Origin: Acidimicrobiales bacterium | GTDB taxonomy: Bacteria; Actinomycetota; Acidimicrobiia; Acidimicrobiales; Poriferisodalaceae | DNA length: 52,846 bases | Assembly (NCBI GenBank): GCA_009843525.1 | Contig: VYDH01000009.1 | Coordinates: 2,020 to 54,865, forward strand | Direction: 5' to 3' | In this document: positions 51,142 to 52,846 of the stretch, piece after piece | Position numbering within the stretch: position 1 is the stretch's first letter | Layout: the number at the start of each line of letters is the position of its first letter | Made by a program: the position numbers and the translations under genes | Notes under the pieces: generated by a model | What the model saw: only the letters and a program-made list of their open reading frames with translations | Told to the model about the DNA's origin: nothing | Database searches by the model: none

Positions 51142-52293
51142 ATGCCCAAACGAATCCTCGCAGCGCTGTGTGCCCTGCTCGTCGCCGCGTCCACCCTCGC
51201 TGTGGTCGCCGGCCCCGCGGCGGCCCACACCAAGACCAAGACCGTCAAGCGCTGCGCCTATGACCCGTTCGCCGGCAACCAGTGCTGGAACCAGACCGTC
51301 AGCGTCAGCCACACCCACTCATGCGGCGCTGGCATGACCGGCACCTATCCGAACTGCTACCCCGTCGTGCCCGCCAACCAGAACTGCGGAGCAGGCACGA
51401 CCGGCACGTTCCCGAACTGCTACCCGATCCCCACCAGCACCGGTAGCAGCCAAGGCGGCGGCAGCGACAGCCAAGACGGAGACGGCCAACAGCAGGGCGA
51501 CGGCCAAGAACAGGGCGGCGGCCAAGACGGCGACGACCCCGACCCCGAACCGACGACCACGACCAACCCCTGCGAGCCGTGGCCGTCCTGCAACCAGAGC
51601 AGCGACCCCAAGCCCGAAACCACGACCACAACCAGCAACGACCCCTGCGGCGACTACGCAGACGACCTGATCGCAGCGCTGAATCAGCCCAACAGCGACG
51701 GGAGCTACAGCCTGCCCAATCACCCGGAAGGGTGCAGCGGTGCTTCGACTCGGGAGATGCTCGGTCGCGTGAGGGTCTTCGGCGCAGACGCCGCACGTCT
51801 GTTCAAGCAAGCATTCGAAAAGGCGATGGAGTATCAGGGAGAAGCGACCGAGAACCAAGGCGAGATGTTCGACGGGATCGACGAACTCCTCACGGAACTC
51901 GCGAAGCTCTGGGACGAAACACCCAACCCCGCCAAGGCCGCTGCTCTAGGGCTAGCGTGCTTCTTCTTGATACCGGCTGAAGAAGTATCAAGCCTGACGC
52001 CCGCTGGCACAGCGGTAACCGCTGCGCAGGTTGCCACATGTAGCGCTGCCCTTGGGTTGGCCTCAGAGATAATCTCAAACGCAGCGAGCGATTCGGATGA
52101 CGGGAACGGCCAAGGCGAGAACGACGGCAGCTCCAATGATGACACGGGCAGCATGCCGAGCACCCCAGCCGAATGGGACAAAGCCGTCGAGAAAGCCGAG
52201 AAGGACCGCAGCCTCACCTCCGCCGAGGTGTATGAGATCCAGAACCAGCGCGACTGTGCCTACAATCGCCCGTGGGCGACTAACTGCCCATGA
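51142..52293 (+). CDS. Uncharacterised secreted cysteine-motif protein
   Basis: A 383-residue exported protein of unknown function. Signal peptide: MPKRILAALCALLVAASTL... cleaved near AAAH (about 29). The mature N-terminus has two copies of a CGAG-(M/T)-TGT-(Y/F)-PNCYP motif (about 61-77 and 84-100), then a Gln/Gly/Asp-rich linker (about 105-135), a Pro/Thr-rich stretch, a helical domain (about 170-260) and a hydrophobic segment (about 261-312) with AALGLACFFLIP and a second apolar helix. The end is polar with paired cysteines (DCAYNRPWATNCP). Its stop overlaps the next gene's start by 4 bp. I recognise no family; a secreted effector, adhesin or pore-forming protein are only guesses. Confidence 0.85.
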   Translation: MPKRILAALCALLVAASTLAVVAGPAAAHTKTKTVKRCAYDPFAGNQCWNQTVSVSHTHSCGAGMTGTYPNCYPVVPANQNCGAGTTGTFPNCYPIPTSTGSSQGGGSDSQDGDGQQQGDGQEQGGGQDGDDPDPEPTTTTNPCEPWPSCNQSSDPKPETTTTTSNDPCGDYADDLIAALNQPNSDGSYSLPNHPEGCSGASTREMLGRVRVFGADAARLFKQAFEKAMEYQGEATENQGEMFDGIDELLTELAKLWDETPNPAKAAALGLACFFLIPAEEVSSLTPAGTAVTAAQVATCSAALGLASEIISNAASDSDDGNGQGENDGSSNDDTGSMPSTPAEWDKAVEKAEKDRSLTSAEVYEIQNQRDCAYNRPWATNCP

Positions 52294-52541
52294 GTGCCAC
52301 GGACTACCCTGACACCATGAGCACCGACACCATGGGCACCGGCACCGTGAAACGGGGTAAGCGCGCCCTGCGAACGGCTGCGCTGATCACGATTGGTGCG
52401 GCAGCGGCCTACTTGGTCCAGCTACTGAGTACCGGTATGGCTCTAGCGGCAGTAGCACTCTTGTGCAGCATCGCCATCGTCGGCATGGCTTCCAAGCAGG
52501 CGAAGGAACGCCGTCGCGAGGCTGCTGCTGCGGGTTCGTAG
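52290..52541 (+). CDS. Small membrane protein coupled to the secreted protein
   Basis: An 83-residue protein with a polar N-terminus of about 27 residues, a likely pair of transmembrane segments (TAALITIGAAAAYLVQLLS and GMALAAVALLCSIAIVGMAS) and a basic C-terminus (KQAKERRREA). Its ATG overlaps the upstream stop (ATGA). A start nine codons later (52317) is possible. Position and size suggest an accessory, immunity-like or export partner of the secreted protein, but nothing in the sequence proves it. Confidence 0.75.
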   Translation: MSATDYPDTMSTDTMGTGTVKRGKRALRTAALITIGAAAAYLVQLLSTGMALAAVALLCSIAIVGMASKQAKERRREAAAAGS

Positions 52542-52551
52542 GAAGCCTGTT

Positions 52552-52595
52552 CGTCTCTCTTCCCGTTCGGGCTTGCCTGTTCGGGAAGAGAGACG
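52552..52595 (+). terminator. Strong stem-loop after the secreted/membrane gene pair
   Basis: CGTCTCTCTTCCCG (52552-52565) pairs perfectly with CGGGAAGAGAGACG (52582-52595) over 14 bp, with a 16-nt loop. It begins 11 nt after the small gene's stop, as expected for a transcription terminator. No T-tract follows, so termination efficiency is uncertain; actinobacterial terminators often lack one. Confidence 0.75.
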
Positions 52596-52846
52596 GCGGC
52601 TGAGTAGGCGAACCTCTTCCTACTGTGGCGTCTCATCGGCGGTGTTATGGGGGCGTGGGGGCAGGTTCCTTCAGCGAGCTGCTGACTCACGAGGGAGACC
52701 TACGCCCGCGCCGTCGCGAGCATCGCCCATTGATACCGCCGCGGAGTTGGTGCTGGGGGTTAGGTTCGTAGGCCCAGCCGAGCTCCGCCACCGAGGGTGT
52801 GTCAGATGTTCTGTGTAAGCGGGGTGGTCGGTGGTGATGTTAGAGC
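52596..52846. other. Non-coding end of window; possible insertion-sequence edge
   Basis: No convincing gene. GGGTGTGTCAGATGTTCTGTG at 52795-52815 (continuing TAA) resembles, from memory, terminal sequences of IS256-type elements; any transposase would be beyond the window. Low confidence. Confidence 0.25.

Noticed and set aside
52573..52818. 81-codon open frame near the right end
   Set aside because: It starts inside the terminator loop, lacks a ribosome site and has no protein-like composition.
1..52846. tRNA, rRNA or riboswitch genes
   Set aside because: No cloverleaf, rRNA signature or recognisable riboswitch consensus was seen on manual reading; a covariance-model scan (tRNAscan-SE, Infernal/Rfam) would be decisive.

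Overview
The window is a GC-rich bacterial chromosome segment with frequent GTG starts and 4-bp stop/start overlaps. The gene content points to an actinobacterium: four luciferase-like (LLM, probably F420-using) oxidoreductases, a CWB2/fibronectin-III surface protein, AddAB-like recombination enzymes and a phenylacetyl-CoA epoxidase operon. Acidimicrobiia or a relative is my best guess. This is inference from gene families; there is no rRNA or other marker to settle it.

Layout. 1-2.16 kb: the leader-distal part of a CRISPR array (28 intact 36-nt repeats, a degenerate terminal repeat, and a further decayed repeat in register); no cas gene is present, so leader and cas genes should lie left of base 1. 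2.2-9.5 kb (minus): a pyrimidine/hydantoin ring-opening operon made of a beta-ureidopropionase-like amidohydrolase, dihydropyrimidinase, LLM oxidoreductase and an NMT1/THI5-type ABC importer. 9.6-15.5 kb (plus): an MFS carrier, P450, LLM enzyme, Fe/2-oxoglutarate dioxygenase and class III CoA-transferase, tightly packed and probably one uncharacterised catabolic operon. 15.6-17.7 kb: ECF sigma factor and a membrane-anchored partner. 17.8-20.3 kb: another LLM enzyme and an amidase. 20.3-27.5 kb (minus): addA/addB-like helicase-nuclease pair. 27.5-32.3 kb (minus): LLM enzyme and a TRAP transporter (dctPMQ). 32.4-36.3 kb: thioesterase-like protein, UspA-like/receiver fusion, second CoA-transferase, SDR. 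36.4-39 kb (minus): methyltransferase and livHM permeases without ATPases or binding protein. 39-41.1 kb: mtaD-mtnP, where active-site residues suggest MTA is deaminated to methylthioinosine before phosphorolysis. 41.2-46.1 kb: a 1637-aa secreted protein with three cell-wall-binding-2 repeats and twelve Fn3 domains. 46.2-48.8 kb: paaA-paaD-paaB-paaC with no paaE. 48.9-52.8 kb: an accessory-looking end with an AAA/DUF4143 ATPase, a serine recombinase, and an uncharacterised secreted-protein/small-membrane-protein pair.

Taken together the genes describe a scavenging heterotroph: uptake systems (ABC, TRAP, MFS, Liv) sit beside oxidoreductases, hydrolases and CoA-transferases that would open and activate the imported molecules. 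The points most worth following up are paired compensatory changes in the terminal CRISPR repeat, the MFS-P450-LLM-TauD-CaiB operon, the predicted methylthioinosine route, the divergent AddB, and the unknown secreted/membrane gene pair beside the recombinase.
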